Shown: one piece after another, positions 7,665 through 19,123 of the stretch
How the letters are laid out: every line of letters begins with the position of its first letter
Position numbering within the stretch: position 1 is the first letter of the stretch
Assembly: GCA_020724265.1 (NCBI GenBank)
Contig: DYHH01000021.1
Span: forward strand, 1 to 64,000
Origin: Melioribacter roseus
GTDB lineage: Bacteria > Bacteroidota > Ignavibacteria > Ignavibacteriales > Melioribacteraceae
Reading direction: 5' to 3'
Length of the DNA stretch: 64,000 bases
Made by a program: the position numbers and the translations under genes
The notes under the pieces: generated by a model
Seen by the model: the letters and a program-made list of their open reading frames with translations, nothing else
Told to the model about the DNA's origin: nothing
Databases searched by the model: none

Positions 7665-8561
7665 TTAAGCATTTTTCTGCAATTTAAGTATAAAAGACTG
7701 GTTTTTTCTCGATTCAATTTCCGAAAACTTAGCAGTACTTTTAAATAAATCAAACAGCGATTCATTACTACTTTCAGAGGAAGTTTGCCCGGAAGATTTT
7801 TCCGTTTGTTCAATTACATTAGAGCTTGATTTAATTCCCATAGCTTTTTTTAACATCTCAACTTTCTCATCTCTTTTAGAAATTCCTTTCGGGTCATCAT
7901 CAAAATGGGGTTTAGAAAGAACTTCTTTCTTCACAGATTTTTCTTCCGAAACATTTTCCAATCTAGTTATTCCTTCGCTTTTAAAATCACGAGCAAGTTC
8001 GGCATTAAGTTTCTTTTCAATGATAATATCGTCATCATCAAAATGCTCATCTTCGTCGATATATGAATCATCGAAAGCAAAGATAGCATCGGCAAAAATT
8101 TTATCATTTTGATTTTGTGCTTCGTGAGCTTTAAGGTCGAAACCGAAAACTTCGTCATAATCGGCTTCCAAACCTTGCACCCTTGCAGAAGTAAGACCAA
8201 GTTGTTGAATTTTGAATCTAAAGAGTTCCGGGTCAAAGTCAAATCGCAGATGCCTAATATCCTTAATTGCAAACACAGGGTCAAAATAAATTAATTCAAG
8301 TTTCCCATTAATTTTAATAAAATAGCCATACTTGGTAGAGTAGCCGTCAAGTTCGGTTACATTTGTTAAGAGCCGGTACACAATTAAATTTTTAGGAATC
8401 GGGTCTTTGACAATTTCGCATACATCGAAATAGCTGATTTTATGCGGACGTTTGATTTTCTGTGACTTAAAAATTATTCTGAAATTGTTATTAAAATCAA
8501 AACGATTTTGAGAAAAAATCATCACGTCTTTTTTACGAATATCTAATGTTTCAAGAAGCAT
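7665..8561 (-). CDS. conserved-looking acidic protein of unknown function
   Basis: I do not recognise this 298-residue protein. The N-terminal half (about 1-150) looks like a folded alpha/beta domain with many aromatic residues. The middle (about 160-195) is very acidic (runs such as DEDEHFDDDD), and the C-terminal third is charged and serine-rich, probably disordered. No signal peptide or membrane segment is visible. It starts only 3 bp after the glycogen phosphorylase stop, so the two are probably co-transcribed, and it lies just upstream of the polysaccharide block. No function can be assigned from the sequence. Confidence 0.75.
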   Translation of the reverse strand: MLLETLDIRKKDVMIFSQNRFDFNNNFRIIFKSQKIKRPHKISYFDVCEIVKDPIPKNLIVYRLLTNVTELDGYSTKYGYFIKINGKLELIYFDPVFAIKDIRHLRFDFDPELFRFKIQQLGLTSARVQGLEADYDEVFGFDLKAHEAQNQNDKIFADAIFAFDDSYIDEDEHFDDDDIIIEKKLNAELARDFKSEGITRLENVSEEKSVKKEVLSKPHFDDDPKGISKRDEKVEMLKKAMGIKSSSNVIEQTEKSSGQTSSESSNESLFDLFKSTAKFSEIESRKNQSFILKLQKNA

Positions 8562-8564
8562 ATA

Positions 8565-11132
8565 TTAATTAGCCCATTTTATCAAACCCATTTCAAACGG
8601 ATTTATAAGTAATTTATGTTTCGGCAGAATTCTAAACGTATAACCGAATTGTCCGGTGTCCTTACAGGTAACTTCACCCTGGTAAGAATGAATATTTGTT
8701 TTAGATTTCGACAGATGATTCATAATAGTATAAGAATTATTTTGAGTATTGCCGTTAGCTACAAGTTTTCCGAAATAAATTTGAACTTCAACATCGTTTG
8801 GAGATAATTCACCGAGATCAATTTCCGCATTAACAATAAACTTATCGCCCACCTTAATTTCACTTGTTTCTTTATCGTGTTCAATTTTAGTGAATTTAAT
8901 TTTATCCCACTTTGCAATAAGATTAGACTTCCAAGCAGACAATTCTTTACCGGCTTTACAATCATCTTTAATCAATGCTGATCGTCGTTCATAAGAATTA
9001 ACATAAAATTTGCTGACATATTGAGCTACCATTCTATTGGTATTATATACAGGTCCTAATTTTTTCATTGATGATTTCATCATGTTAATCCAACCACGCG
9101 GCAGTTTATCATCTCCTCTTTCGTAAAAGACGGGCACAATTTCTTTTTCAAGTGTATCGTAAATCATTCGAGATTCCAATTCATCTTGGTAGTCAAGATC
9201 GTCATATTCTTCGCCGTTGCCGATTTTCCATCCGACATCGTGTGAGTAACCTTCATCCCACCAACCATCAAGAACACTAAAATTAAGACCGCCGTTAGCA
9301 ATAACTTTCATACCGGAAGTACCGCTAGCTTCAAGAGGTCGACGCGGGTTATTAAGCCAAACATCGCAACCTTCTACCATGTATCTTGCAACGTTCATAT
9401 CATAATTTTCGAGAAATACAATTCTTTTTCTAAGCAGATCATCTTTGGTAAGGTCAATAATAGCTTGAATCAATTCTTTCCCTTCTTCATCGCGGGGATG
9501 CGCTTTACCGGCAATTATAAATTGAACCGGTCTATTTGAATCGCAAATTATTCCAGCTAATCTTTCGATATCTTTAAAGATGAGAGTAGCTCTTTTGTAA
9601 GTAGCAAACCTTCTAGCAAAGCCAATAGTTAAAGCCGAAGCATTTAGCACCTCTGAAGCTGCTCTAATTTCGGAATCAGAACCACCTCTATCGATAATTT
9701 GTTTCTTCAATCTTTTTCTTGCAAAAGCAATCAATCTTTCTCTTCTTCTTTCGTGAGTACGCCAAATCTCCTCGTCGGGAATTTCATCAATTTGTTTCCA
9801 AACTTCGGCATCTGCGGGATCAGAAATAAATTTATTACCGAGATAACGATAGAACAATTCATTCATATCATAGGAAAGATGCGATAATGTATGGATACCG
9901 TTTGTAACGTAATCAATCGGTATTTCATCGAAGGGAATATCGGTAAAACCGGCAACCCACATTTTCTTGGAAACTAATCCATGTAATTTACTAACACCAT
10001 TAACAAAACCGGCAGTATTCATTGCAAGATGAGCCATGTTGAAGTTAGCCGGTTCTTTATGTTTGATGATTGTACCCAATCTGTAGAATTGTTTGTCGCT
10101 AATTCCGAGTTCTTTTCTATAATATTCGCCAAAATATTTTTCAACTAATTCACCGGAGAAAACGTCAATACCTGCGGGCACAGGCGTATGAGTAGTAAAT
10201 ACATTTGAGTAAAGATTAATATCTTTAGCTTGTTCGAAGGTGAGATTATATTTATTAATAAGTGTTCTTATTCTTTCCAAAGCAAGAAATGCAGAATGAC
10301 CTTCATTCATGTGGCAGACAAGGGGCCAAATATTCATTGCATGAAGCGCTCTAATACCCCCAACGCCAAGAATAATTTCCTGTTGTATTCTTGTTTCGAT
10401 ATTACCGCCGTACAATGAACGAGTAATATTTTTATCATCGTCATTATTTTCGGGGACATAAGTATCAAGCAGATAGAGCGGAACTCTACCAACTTGAATT
10501 TTCCAGACTTGCAAATAAACTTTTCTACCCGGGAATTGTAATTCGATTTTAAGCGGAGAGCCATCTTTGTCTACAACAAGCGTTAACGGTTGATTATAAA
10601 AATCGGTCATTTCATAACGTTCTTGCTGCCAGCCATCGCTTGAAAGATACTGTTGAAAATAACCTTCGCGATAACCTAAACCAACACCGACGAGAGGAAC
10701 ACCTAGATCGCTCGCAGATTTAAGATGATCACCGGATAAAACTCCTAAACCGCCGGAATAAATTTGCAGGCATTCGGTTAATCCATATTCAGCCGAGAAG
10801 TATGCAATGTAAGAATCTTTTTCTTTTTTATAATTCTTTTGGTACCAGGTATTTTCATTAAGATAAGCTTTAAGATCGGAATCAACTCTTGAAAGATGAG
10901 CCATAAATCCATCGTCATTAGCAACTTCAAGCAATCTTTCTTGACTAACTTTACCTAATAACATAACGGGATTATGGTTTAACGAATCCCATAATTCACG
11001 ATCGAGTCTTCTGAATAATTCAACTGCATCCTGGTTCCAAGTCCAATACAAATTATAAGCTATATCAATAAGTGCAGATAATTTTTTCGGTAATGAAGGT
11101 GCAACGTTAAATGTTCCAATAAATTTTACCAT
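8565..11132 (-). CDS. glgP: alpha-glucan (glycogen) phosphorylase
   Basis: A GT35-family phosphorylase that releases glucose 1-phosphate from glycogen or maltodextrin. It has the PLP-binding region with EASGTSGMK (lysine near residue 610) and the long N-terminal domain of the shorter bacterial/archaeal glucan-phosphorylase type (about 855 residues). The open frame extends 13 codons upstream, but the ATG at 11132 is preferred because an AGGAG ribosome-binding site lies 11 bases before it and the protein then begins MVKFIGTF. It probably heads a two-gene transcript with the unknown acidic protein downstream. It is divergent from plsY across a 240-bp gap. Confidence 0.93.
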   Translation of the reverse strand: MVKFIGTFNVAPSLPKKLSALIDIAYNLYWTWNQDAVELFRRLDRELWDSLNHNPVMLLGKVSQERLLEVANDDGFMAHLSRVDSDLKAYLNENTWYQKNYKKEKDSYIAYFSAEYGLTECLQIYSGGLGVLSGDHLKSASDLGVPLVGVGLGYREGYFQQYLSSDGWQQERYEMTDFYNQPLTLVVDKDGSPLKIELQFPGRKVYLQVWKIQVGRVPLYLLDTYVPENNDDDKNITRSLYGGNIETRIQQEIILGVGGIRALHAMNIWPLVCHMNEGHSAFLALERIRTLINKYNLTFEQAKDINLYSNVFTTHTPVPAGIDVFSGELVEKYFGEYYRKELGISDKQFYRLGTIIKHKEPANFNMAHLAMNTAGFVNGVSKLHGLVSKKMWVAGFTDIPFDEIPIDYVTNGIHTLSHLSYDMNELFYRYLGNKFISDPADAEVWKQIDEIPDEEIWRTHERRRERLIAFARKRLKKQIIDRGGSDSEIRAASEVLNASALTIGFARRFATYKRATLIFKDIERLAGIICDSNRPVQFIIAGKAHPRDEEGKELIQAIIDLTKDDLLRKRIVFLENYDMNVARYMVEGCDVWLNNPRRPLEASGTSGMKVIANGGLNFSVLDGWWDEGYSHDVGWKIGNGEEYDDLDYQDELESRMIYDTLEKEIVPVFYERGDDKLPRGWINMMKSSMKKLGPVYNTNRMVAQYVSKFYVNSYERRSALIKDDCKAGKELSAWKSNLIAKWDKIKFTKIEHDKETSEIKVGDKFIVNAEIDLGELSPNDVEVQIYFGKLVANGNTQNNSYTIMNHLSKSKTNIHSYQGEVTCKDTGQFGYTFRILPKHKLLINPFEMGLIKWAN

Positions 11133-11371
11133 CGAAATAATACTCCTAAAATTGACACTTGAAAAAATCACGTTTACTTAAATAAGAGGAAAAAAAATCA
11201 ATATCAATATTGCATTTTAATCTAAAATTTTTTGTGATTTTTAAGATTTAAAGATATGAATCATTTTTTGAAATATGAAGCCCAATATCTATAATTTAGT
11301 TATAAGGTTCAGTGAATTATTATATTGATCTATAAAATTGTAAATTTGCTTTTAAAATTTATAAGAGAGAA

Positions 11372-12016
11372 ATGAATTACATATTATCATTTATTATCGG
11401 TTACATATTAGGTTCAATTCCGACTGCATTTATTTTAGTGAAAAAGGTAAAAGGGATTGACATTACCAATGAAGGTTCGAAGAACGTAGGCGCATTAAAT
11501 TCATATGAAGTTTCCAATTCCAGACTGATTGGTGCGGTTGTATTAGTTATTGATTTCTTAAAAGGATTTTTACCGGTATATATTGTTCAATTATTATTCG
11601 GGAATGATTTTCTATTTTCAGTAACAGCAATAGCTGCGGCAGTATTTGCGCACTGTTATTCTCCCTGGATAAAATTCAAAGGCGGACGAGGATTAGCCAC
11701 GGCTCTCGGCGGGAGCGTTTTATTTGCTTATTCCATACCGGTTATTTGGATTTTCTTTTGGATAGTATCTTACCTTTTCAGAAGACATATTCATTTTTCC
11801 AATATGTCCTCTACAATATTGACCGGTGCCATTGCAATTGCAAACTCGGATATATTAAATAAATATACAAAAGAGAGCGCAGATGAGAACTGGATATTCG
11901 GGATTTCCGTTGCATTGGTAATGGCGATTATAATGAGTAAACATATCGAACCATTTAAGGAATGGTTTCATATTCAAAAAAGAAAGACAAGCAGGAATAA
12001 TTATGAAACAGATTAA
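11372..12016 (+). CDS. plsY: glycerol-3-phosphate acyltransferase PlsY-like
   Basis: An integral membrane acyltransferase of 214 residues with about five to six hydrophobic segments, expected to transfer an acyl group from acyl-phosphate to glycerol 3-phosphate in phospholipid synthesis. The second family motif is visible as KGGRGLATALGG. The first motif is unusual: GSKNVGALN instead of the common GSGNxGxTN form. Active-site change or paralogue status cannot be decided here. It begins after a GAGAG ribosome-binding site and overlaps the next gene by 14 bp, suggesting translational coupling with the HtrA-like protease and purB. Confidence 0.85.
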   Translation: MNYILSFIIGYILGSIPTAFILVKKVKGIDITNEGSKNVGALNSYEVSNSRLIGAVVLVIDFLKGFLPVYIVQLLFGNDFLFSVTAIAAAVFAHCYSPWIKFKGGRGLATALGGSVLFAYSIPVIWIFFWIVSYLFRRHIHFSNMSSTILTGAIAIANSDILNKYTKESADENWIFGISVALVMAIIMSKHIEPFKEWFHIQKRKTSRNNYETD

Positions 12017-13184
12017 AATAGCATTTCTTTCATCGGCAATAACTGTTCTAATTCTTTCCGTGGTTTTTGCTGTTTTTTATTACAACGAAGGTTTTGCCGA
12101 AAGCAATGAAAATATTTACAATCAAGCTGAACATGTTTCAACTCCAACCGAGCGAGCATCAATTACAGATTCGATTTATAAAGGCAGAGAAACGATCATA
12201 ACCGAAACTATAAAAAACGTCAACCCGGCAGTAATAGGTATAAATGTTGTTGAAATTAGAGAATACCGTTCGCCTTGGTATAATTTTTTTAGAGATGATC
12301 CTTATTTCCGTGATTATTTCAGGCGGCAGCAGAGAGTGCAGGGATTAGGAAGCGGTGTAATAATTTCTCCGGACGGATATATTATAACAAACGATCACGT
12401 TGCCGGCAATGCCGTTGAAGTAATTGTTACCATGACCGACGGTATGCAATATAAAGCTGAAGTTGTAGGAACCGACATGGTTTCGGATATATGTTTATTA
12501 AAAATTGATGCAAAAGATCTTCCTTATATTAAATTCGGAAGGTCCGACGATTTACTTATCGGTGAATGGGTAATAGCACTCGGTAATCCATTCGGTTTGT
12601 TCGATATAAACGATCAACCAACTGTAACAGTAGGTGTAATAAGTTCGACCGGAATGAATTTAGGACAAGTAAACAACAGGTATTATGTTAATATGATTCA
12701 AACCGATGCCGCAATTAACGGCGGAAACAGCGGCGGTCCGCTTGTAAATAGTTTAGGTGAACTAATAGGAATGAACACTTTAATTTTTACAGCAGACGGT
12801 TCGAGAGGTAATGTTGGAGTTGGATTTGCAATACCCATTGAAAAGATTGAAAAGATTGTAGCAGAACTAAAAAAGCACGGTAAGGTAGACAGGGAGTTTT
12901 GGACAGGCTTAAGAATACAGGCTGTTGATTCGGGTATTGCGAAGTACTATAATCTGCCTAACACAAGAGGTGTAATTGTAACACACGTTGCTCAGAATTC
13001 ACCAGCCGAAAAAGCTGATTTAAAGGTCGGTGATATAATTTTGAGAGTCGGTAAATATAAAATTAACGATGACAATACACTTATCGGAGTATTACAGGAA
13101 TTCAAAACCGGTGATTCATTAACTCTTACGATTCTAAGAGAAAACAAACAGTTATCGAAAACAATGAAATTGGAAAAGAAATGA
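12003..13184 (+). CDS. HtrA/Deg-family periplasmic serine protease
   Basis: A trypsin-like serine protease for envelope protein quality control. The N-terminus has one hydrophobic segment (about residues 8-27), serving as signal peptide or membrane anchor. The catalytic triad is complete: H132 in TNDHVAG, D162 in SDICLLKI and S243 in GGNSGGP. A single PDZ domain occupies about residues 300-393, so it resembles DegS/single-PDZ HtrA more than DegP, which has two. It overlaps plsY upstream and purB downstream (ATGA), indicating one operon. Confidence 0.93.
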   Translation: MKQIKIAFLSSAITVLILSVVFAVFYYNEGFAESNENIYNQAEHVSTPTERASITDSIYKGRETIITETIKNVNPAVIGINVVEIREYRSPWYNFFRDDPYFRDYFRRQQRVQGLGSGVIISPDGYIITNDHVAGNAVEVIVTMTDGMQYKAEVVGTDMVSDICLLKIDAKDLPYIKFGRSDDLLIGEWVIALGNPFGLFDINDQPTVTVGVISSTGMNLGQVNNRYYVNMIQTDAAINGGNSGGPLVNSLGELIGMNTLIFTADGSRGNVGVGFAIPIEKIEKIVAELKKHGKVDREFWTGLRIQAVDSGIAKYYNLPNTRGVIVTHVAQNSPAEKADLKVGDIILRVGKYKINDDNTLIGVLQEFKTGDSLTLTILRENKQLSKTMKLEKK

Positions 13185-14482
13185 TAGAAAGATATACACT
13201 CGCCGAAATGGGAAAGATATGGGAGGATGAGTTCAAATATTCTACCTGGTTGAAGATAGAAATACTTGCTTGTGAAGCCCGTGCGGAACTGAAAGAAATC
13301 CCTTCTTCGGATGTGGAAGTAATTAAGAAGAAAGCTAAGTTCGACGTAAAGAAAATATTAGAAATCGAAGAAACGACAAAGCATGATGTAATTGCTTTCT
13401 TGACAAACGTTGCGGAATATGTAGGACCGGAATCAAGGCATATACATTACGGAATGACTTCCTCGGATATTCTTGATACAACACTCTCCTACCAAATGAA
13501 AAGTGCGGGAGAGATTTTACTGAATCAATTAAATCAATTAAAAGATATACTAAAAAGAAGAGCCCTCGAGCACAAGAAAACAATATGTGTAGGTAGAAGT
13601 CACGGTATACACGCCGAACCGACTTCAATGGGATTAAAATTTGCTTTGTGGTATGAAGAGTGCAAAAGAAATATAGTACGATTAGAAAATGCAATTGAGA
13701 CAATAAGTGTCGGACAAATTTCGGGTGCTGTCGGAACATTTGAACATCTATCGCCTAAAGTTGAAGAGTATGTATGTGTAAAGATGGGATTAAAACCTGC
13801 CCCGGTATCAACACAAGTAATACAGAGAGACAGGCATGCCGAATTTATTACGACACTTTCGATAATTGCTGCAATGTTAGAGAAAATTGCGATTGAAATT
13901 CGTCATTTACAAAGAACCGAAGTATTGGAAGCCGAAGAATTTTTTTCAAAAGGTCAAAAAGGTTCATCTGCAATGCCGCACAAACGAAACCCAATAGTAT
14001 CGGAAAGAATAACCGGCTTAGCAAGATTGGTAAGAGCAAATGCTATGGCATCAATCGAAAATGTTGCACTTTGGCATGAGCGGGATATTTCTCATTCTTC
14101 GGTTGAAAGAGTAATTGTCCCGGATAGCTGCATTCTATTAAACTACATGCTTGATTTAATGATAAAGTTAATGGATAACTTAATAATATATCCGGAAAAC
14201 ATGATAAAGAATTTGAATATTACCAGAGGATTAGTATTCTCGCAGACAATTTTACTAATGCTGGTTAATAAAGGAATCACACGCGAAGATGCCTACAAGC
14301 TTGTTCAAACATGCGCGATGGATGTGTGGCAGGATGAAAAGAAAAATCTTAAGGATGAGTTGTTGGCAAATAAAAAAATAATGAACTTACTTTCCGTAAA
14401 AGAAATCGAAGAAGTATTTGATAATAAAAAAATGCTAAAGAATATTGATTTTATTTTTGAACGAAGTGTAGAAAAGGGTTGA
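13181..14482 (+). CDS. purB: adenylosuccinate lyase
   Basis: A fumarase/aspartase-superfamily enzyme that acts twice in purine synthesis, splitting SAICAR and adenylosuccinate with release of fumarate. The family signature GSSAMPHKRNP is at about residues 259-269 and contains the mobile catalytic serine region. The conserved histidine segment SHGIHAEPT is near residue 141. At 433 residues it is normal for the bacterial short type. Its ATG overlaps the stop of the HtrA-like gene by 4 bp. No terminator hairpin is evident before the groES promoter region downstream. Confidence 0.95.
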   Translation: MIERYTLAEMGKIWEDEFKYSTWLKIEILACEARAELKEIPSSDVEVIKKKAKFDVKKILEIEETTKHDVIAFLTNVAEYVGPESRHIHYGMTSSDILDTTLSYQMKSAGEILLNQLNQLKDILKRRALEHKKTICVGRSHGIHAEPTSMGLKFALWYEECKRNIVRLENAIETISVGQISGAVGTFEHLSPKVEEYVCVKMGLKPAPVSTQVIQRDRHAEFITTLSIIAAMLEKIAIEIRHLQRTEVLEAEEFFSKGQKGSSAMPHKRNPIVSERITGLARLVRANAMASIENVALWHERDISHSSVERVIVPDSCILLNYMLDLMIKLMDNLIIYPENMIKNLNITRGLVFSQTILLMLVNKGITREDAYKLVQTCAMDVWQDEKKNLKDELLANKKIMNLLSVKEIEEVFDNKKMLKNIDFIFERSVEKG

Positions 14483-14676
14483 GAAGCAAATCCTAAAATT
14501 GAATCTCTAAATCCTAAACAATATTTAAGCTCGAAACGGGAATTTTCAAAACTAATTTTAGTAATCAATACGGGTTTGGAGATTAAATCAAAGTATAAAA
14601 TCTGCATATAACCACACCAATTTTTCGCATCTTAGTGAATAAACAAAGCAAAAAAAATCCGTTTTTATAAGAAATA

Positions 14677-14705
14677 TTGACAATTTTGACATCATGTATT
14701 ATATT
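14677..14705 (+). promoter_or_regulatory. sigma-70-type promoter of groS-groL
   Basis: TTGACA at 14677-14682 and TATATT at 14700-14705 are separated by 17 bp, an almost ideal housekeeping promoter. The -10 box overlaps the left arm of the CIRCE operator, so a bound repressor would block transcription start. Confidence 0.85.
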
Positions 14706-14730
14706 AGCACTCTCAAAAATCGAGTGCTAA
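14704..14730 (+). promoter_or_regulatory. CIRCE operator (HrcA binding site)
   Basis: TTAGCACTC, nine spacer bases and GAGTGCTAA match the CIRCE consensus exactly. This predicts that HrcA represses groS-groL and that repression is lifted by heat shock. hrcA itself is not in the window. Confidence 0.97.
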
Positions 14731-14767
14731 CAACAATTAACAAATAATCAAAATGGAGGAAAAAACC

Positions 14768-15064
14768 ATGGCAGATTTCAAAATTAAACCTTTGGCTGAT
14801 AGAGTTATAGTACAACCAGCTAAAGCAGAAGAAAAAACCAAAGGGGGCATAATTCTTCCCGATACGGCGAAAGAAAAACCTATTGAAGGAACGATAGTTG
14901 CTGTTGGACCGGGCAGAGTTACAGAAGACGGCAAAGAAATAAAAATGAGCGTTAAACAAGGCGATAAAGTTTTGTATGGTAAATACTCCGGCACCGAAGT
15001 AAACATTGAAGGCGAAGAATATTTAATTATGCGCGAAAGTGATATATACGGAATCGTTAGTTAA
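14768..15064 (+). CDS. groS: co-chaperonin GroES
   Basis: The 98-residue Hsp10 that caps the GroEL chamber. It begins [13 protein letters not shown], carries the mobile-loop region ([14 protein letters not shown], about residues 18-31) and ends with the usual beta-strand region. An earlier in-frame ATG at 14753 overlaps the ribosome-binding site GGAGG (14755-14759), so the ATG at 14768 is the start. It is the first gene of the CIRCE-controlled operon, 63 bp upstream of groL. Confidence 0.97.
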   Translation: MADFKIKPLADRVIVQPAKAEEKTKGGIILPDTAKEKPIEGTIVAVGPGRVTEDGKEIKMSVKQGDKVLYGKYSGTEVNIEGEEYLIMRESDIYGIVS

Positions 15065-16765
<1,701 letters not shown>

Positions 16766-16803
16766 TGCTAGATATAAGAAATAAGTATCAAGACACAAGA
16801 TAT

Positions 16804-16833
16804 AAAAAAGGCAGCCGAACGGCTGCCTTTTTT
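16804..16833. terminator. bidirectional rho-independent terminator
   Basis: A 7-bp GC-rich stem (GGCAGCC / GGCTGCC, loop GAAC) is flanked by A6 on the left and T6 on the right. It sits between the convergent groL and tyrosine-kinase genes and can end transcription from both directions. Confidence 0.93.
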
Positions 16834-16855
16834 AATGTACAATTTATTCTTAAGA

Positions 16856-19108
16856 TCATACTTTGAGTAATTTCTTTTTATCATCTTTACCGTTACCGGT
16901 ATTATAATAATAGTAATAGTATTTATAATAGGATCCGTACCCGGGTCTATATGCAAATTTATTGAGAACAGTACCAAGGAATTGTGACTTAGCCATTTTA
17001 AGAACATCGAGTGATTTGAAAAGAATGTCATATTCAGTAACACCAGCCGACACTACAAGCATAACGCCGTCAACAATTTGAGAAAGAATTTCCGAATCGG
17101 TAACTGCGATAATAGGCGGAGAATCAATAACAATAAGATCGAAATGAGATTCCAACTTAGTTAAAAATTCTTCCATTTTATGTGAACCGAGAATTTCCGC
17201 AGGGTTTGGAGGAATAGTACCACCTGTAATATAAAACAAGTTTGCCTGTTCGGTTTTTCTAATTAACTCATCAAATGTAGCTTGACCGAAGAAGTAATCA
17301 ATAAATCCCGGGTATCGTTCATCATTGAAAATTTTATGTACTCGAGGTTTTCGCAAGTCACAATCCAACAACAAAACTTTTTGATTAGCTTGAGCAAAAC
17401 TACCGGCAAGATTAACAGCAGTTGTGGTTTTACCTTCTCCGGCAGAAGATGAAGTAACTAAAAGTTTCTTTGGCATTGTCCCTTCCACACCAGAATACCG
17501 GATACGTGTTCGAAGAGCACGATAAGCTTCACTAGCTGTTGAATCGGATTTTTTATTTACAATAAATTCACTACCGGGTGTTCTATTTTTTTCGGCAACA
17601 AACATTTCCGGTATCCAAGCAAGCAGGCTTATATTCTTTTGTTGAAGTTCTTCGGGAGTTTTAACCGTATTATCAAAGTAGTTACGAATAAAAGCGAAAC
17701 CAAATCCAAAACCAACTCCCAGAACCAAACCAACGGCAATAATTAATATACGATTTGGTTTGGAAGGATTTCCTGGTACACGAGCATCATCAATAATCAA
17801 CACGTTACCCGGAGTAGATTGCTCATTAATTTGAGCTTCTTGATATTTTTCTTCAACGAGAAGATAAAGTTTTTCATTTGCTTCTTTAATTCTTTGCAAT
17901 CTTGCTAAGTCAAGGGTTCTTTTGGGCATTTCATTAAAGCGAACCTCATAACGTCTAACAAGTTCATCAAGTTCATTAAAAGAAGTAAGGAGTGATTGAT
18001 AACGGACCTCCTCCTCTAAAACTTTTGCAGTAAGCTGCTGAATTTGAGCAGGATTTGAAGCAAAGATTCCGGCTTTATAAACTTGAATTTGCTCATTAAG
18101 TTTTGCTTTCAGATCATCAATCTTTTTTTCATATTCATTAATAATAGCGGTATTTGCACCACCACTTCTATCGACAGTACTAAGAGCCAAATCTTTTTGA
18201 GACTGCAACTGCGCAATTTGTGTCTGAAGATTTTTTATATAAGGTTCTGCTGCAAAGCTTTCAAGATAATCTTTAATTCTTGGGTCTTGATTTTCAAGTT
18301 CTTCTTTGTACTGATCCAGAGTTTTTTTAGAGATAGTTAAATCAATTTTTGTGGCATTACGCTGCGATTCAAAAGTTGTAAGCTGATCAATTAAAGCCCG
18401 CGCTTGCTGAGTAAGATCAACAACTCCTCTTTCTTCTTGATATGTTTTAAGCTGTTCTTCCGCAAAAAGCAGTTCATCTAATTTACCTTTACGTTGATCT
18501 TCAAGAAATTCTTTTACGATTACTAATTGTTTTCTGTTATATTCCAAATTAAGCTCGACATAACTTTTAGCATATATATTTGCTATTAAAGCTGCTTCTT
18601 TTGGAGATGGAGATTCAACCGATATTTCGACAATATCAAGACCACGCTTTTGTTCAATAGAAACTACTGCAGATAAGGTTGCGGCTATTGCTGGAATTGA
18701 TTTTAATTCTTTTCTGATATTATCATCAAATATTGACTCAGTATTATAAATCAAGAAAAATTCATCTGGATTATCAGACAAACGATATGTTCCGATTAGA
18801 GAGTTTGCTACTCTTTCTCTTGTGCTATAACTTTTTAAAATTTCTATTTCATTTGCAATAAACCTATCACTACCAAAATCTTGAAACCCTGGAAGCAAAG
18901 GAGCTTCGAGAATATTTCCTGATGGTTTGTACAATTTCATTGATGTAGTACTTGTAAAAATATTTGTGGCAGTCAAAGCATAAAAAACCGCTATACCGAC
19001 TGCAGCGAAAGTTATAATAATTATAGGAAGAAGATTTTGACGAATCAGATTAATATAATCTTTTAGAGTTGTTTCGTTTTGTTCATTCATAAAATCTTGC
19101 GTTTTCAA
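16856..19108 (-). CDS. polysaccharide chain-length/tyrosine autokinase (Wzz + BY-kinase)
   Basis: A Wzc-type inner-membrane protein of 750 residues: a Wzz domain with two membrane segments (about 31-50 and 455-480), a long coiled-coil periplasmic part, and a C-terminal ATPase/tyrosine kinase. Walker A (SAGEGKTTT, near 551), Walker A' (LLDCDLRKP) and Walker B (IVIDSPP) are visible. The tail carries ten tyrosines, six of them consecutive (about 730-735), the presumed autophosphorylation cluster. It should control polymerisation and export of surface polysaccharide. The start is a TTG at 19108, chosen because AAGGAG ends five bases before it. An SLBB protein gene is 15 bp upstream. Confidence 0.93.
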   Translation of the reverse strand: MKTQDFMNEQNETTLKDYINLIRQNLLPIIIITFAAVGIAVFYALTATNIFTSTTSMKLYKPSGNILEAPLLPGFQDFGSDRFIANEIEILKSYSTRERVANSLIGTYRLSDNPDEFFLIYNTESIFDDNIRKELKSIPAIAATLSAVVSIEQKRGLDIVEISVESPSPKEAALIANIYAKSYVELNLEYNRKQLVIVKEFLEDQRKGKLDELLFAEEQLKTYQEERGVVDLTQQARALIDQLTTFESQRNATKIDLTISKKTLDQYKEELENQDPRIKDYLESFAAEPYIKNLQTQIAQLQSQKDLALSTVDRSGGANTAIINEYEKKIDDLKAKLNEQIQVYKAGIFASNPAQIQQLTAKVLEEEVRYQSLLTSFNELDELVRRYEVRFNEMPKRTLDLARLQRIKEANEKLYLLVEEKYQEAQINEQSTPGNVLIIDDARVPGNPSKPNRILIIAVGLVLGVGFGFGFAFIRNYFDNTVKTPEELQQKNISLLAWIPEMFVAEKNRTPGSEFIVNKKSDSTASEAYRALRTRIRYSGVEGTMPKKLLVTSSSAGEGKTTTAVNLAGSFAQANQKVLLLDCDLRKPRVHKIFNDERYPGFIDYFFGQATFDELIRKTEQANLFYITGGTIPPNPAEILGSHKMEEFLTKLESHFDLIVIDSPPIIAVTDSEILSQIVDGVMLVVSAGVTEYDILFKSLDVLKMAKSQFLGTVLNKFAYRPGYGSYYKYYYYYYNTGNGKDDKKKLLKV

Positions 19109-19123
19109 TTCAACTCCTTAGAA

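Noticed and set aside
11133-11371. Bacteroidetes-type promoter (TAAATTTG at 11341 with a TTG upstream) before plsY
   Set aside because: The -7-like box is present but the only TTG is about 13 bp away, too close for the known spacing.
14305-14607. Minus-strand frame over the purB end and the following gap
   Set aside because: Most of it is antisense to purB, with biased composition and no ribosome-binding site.
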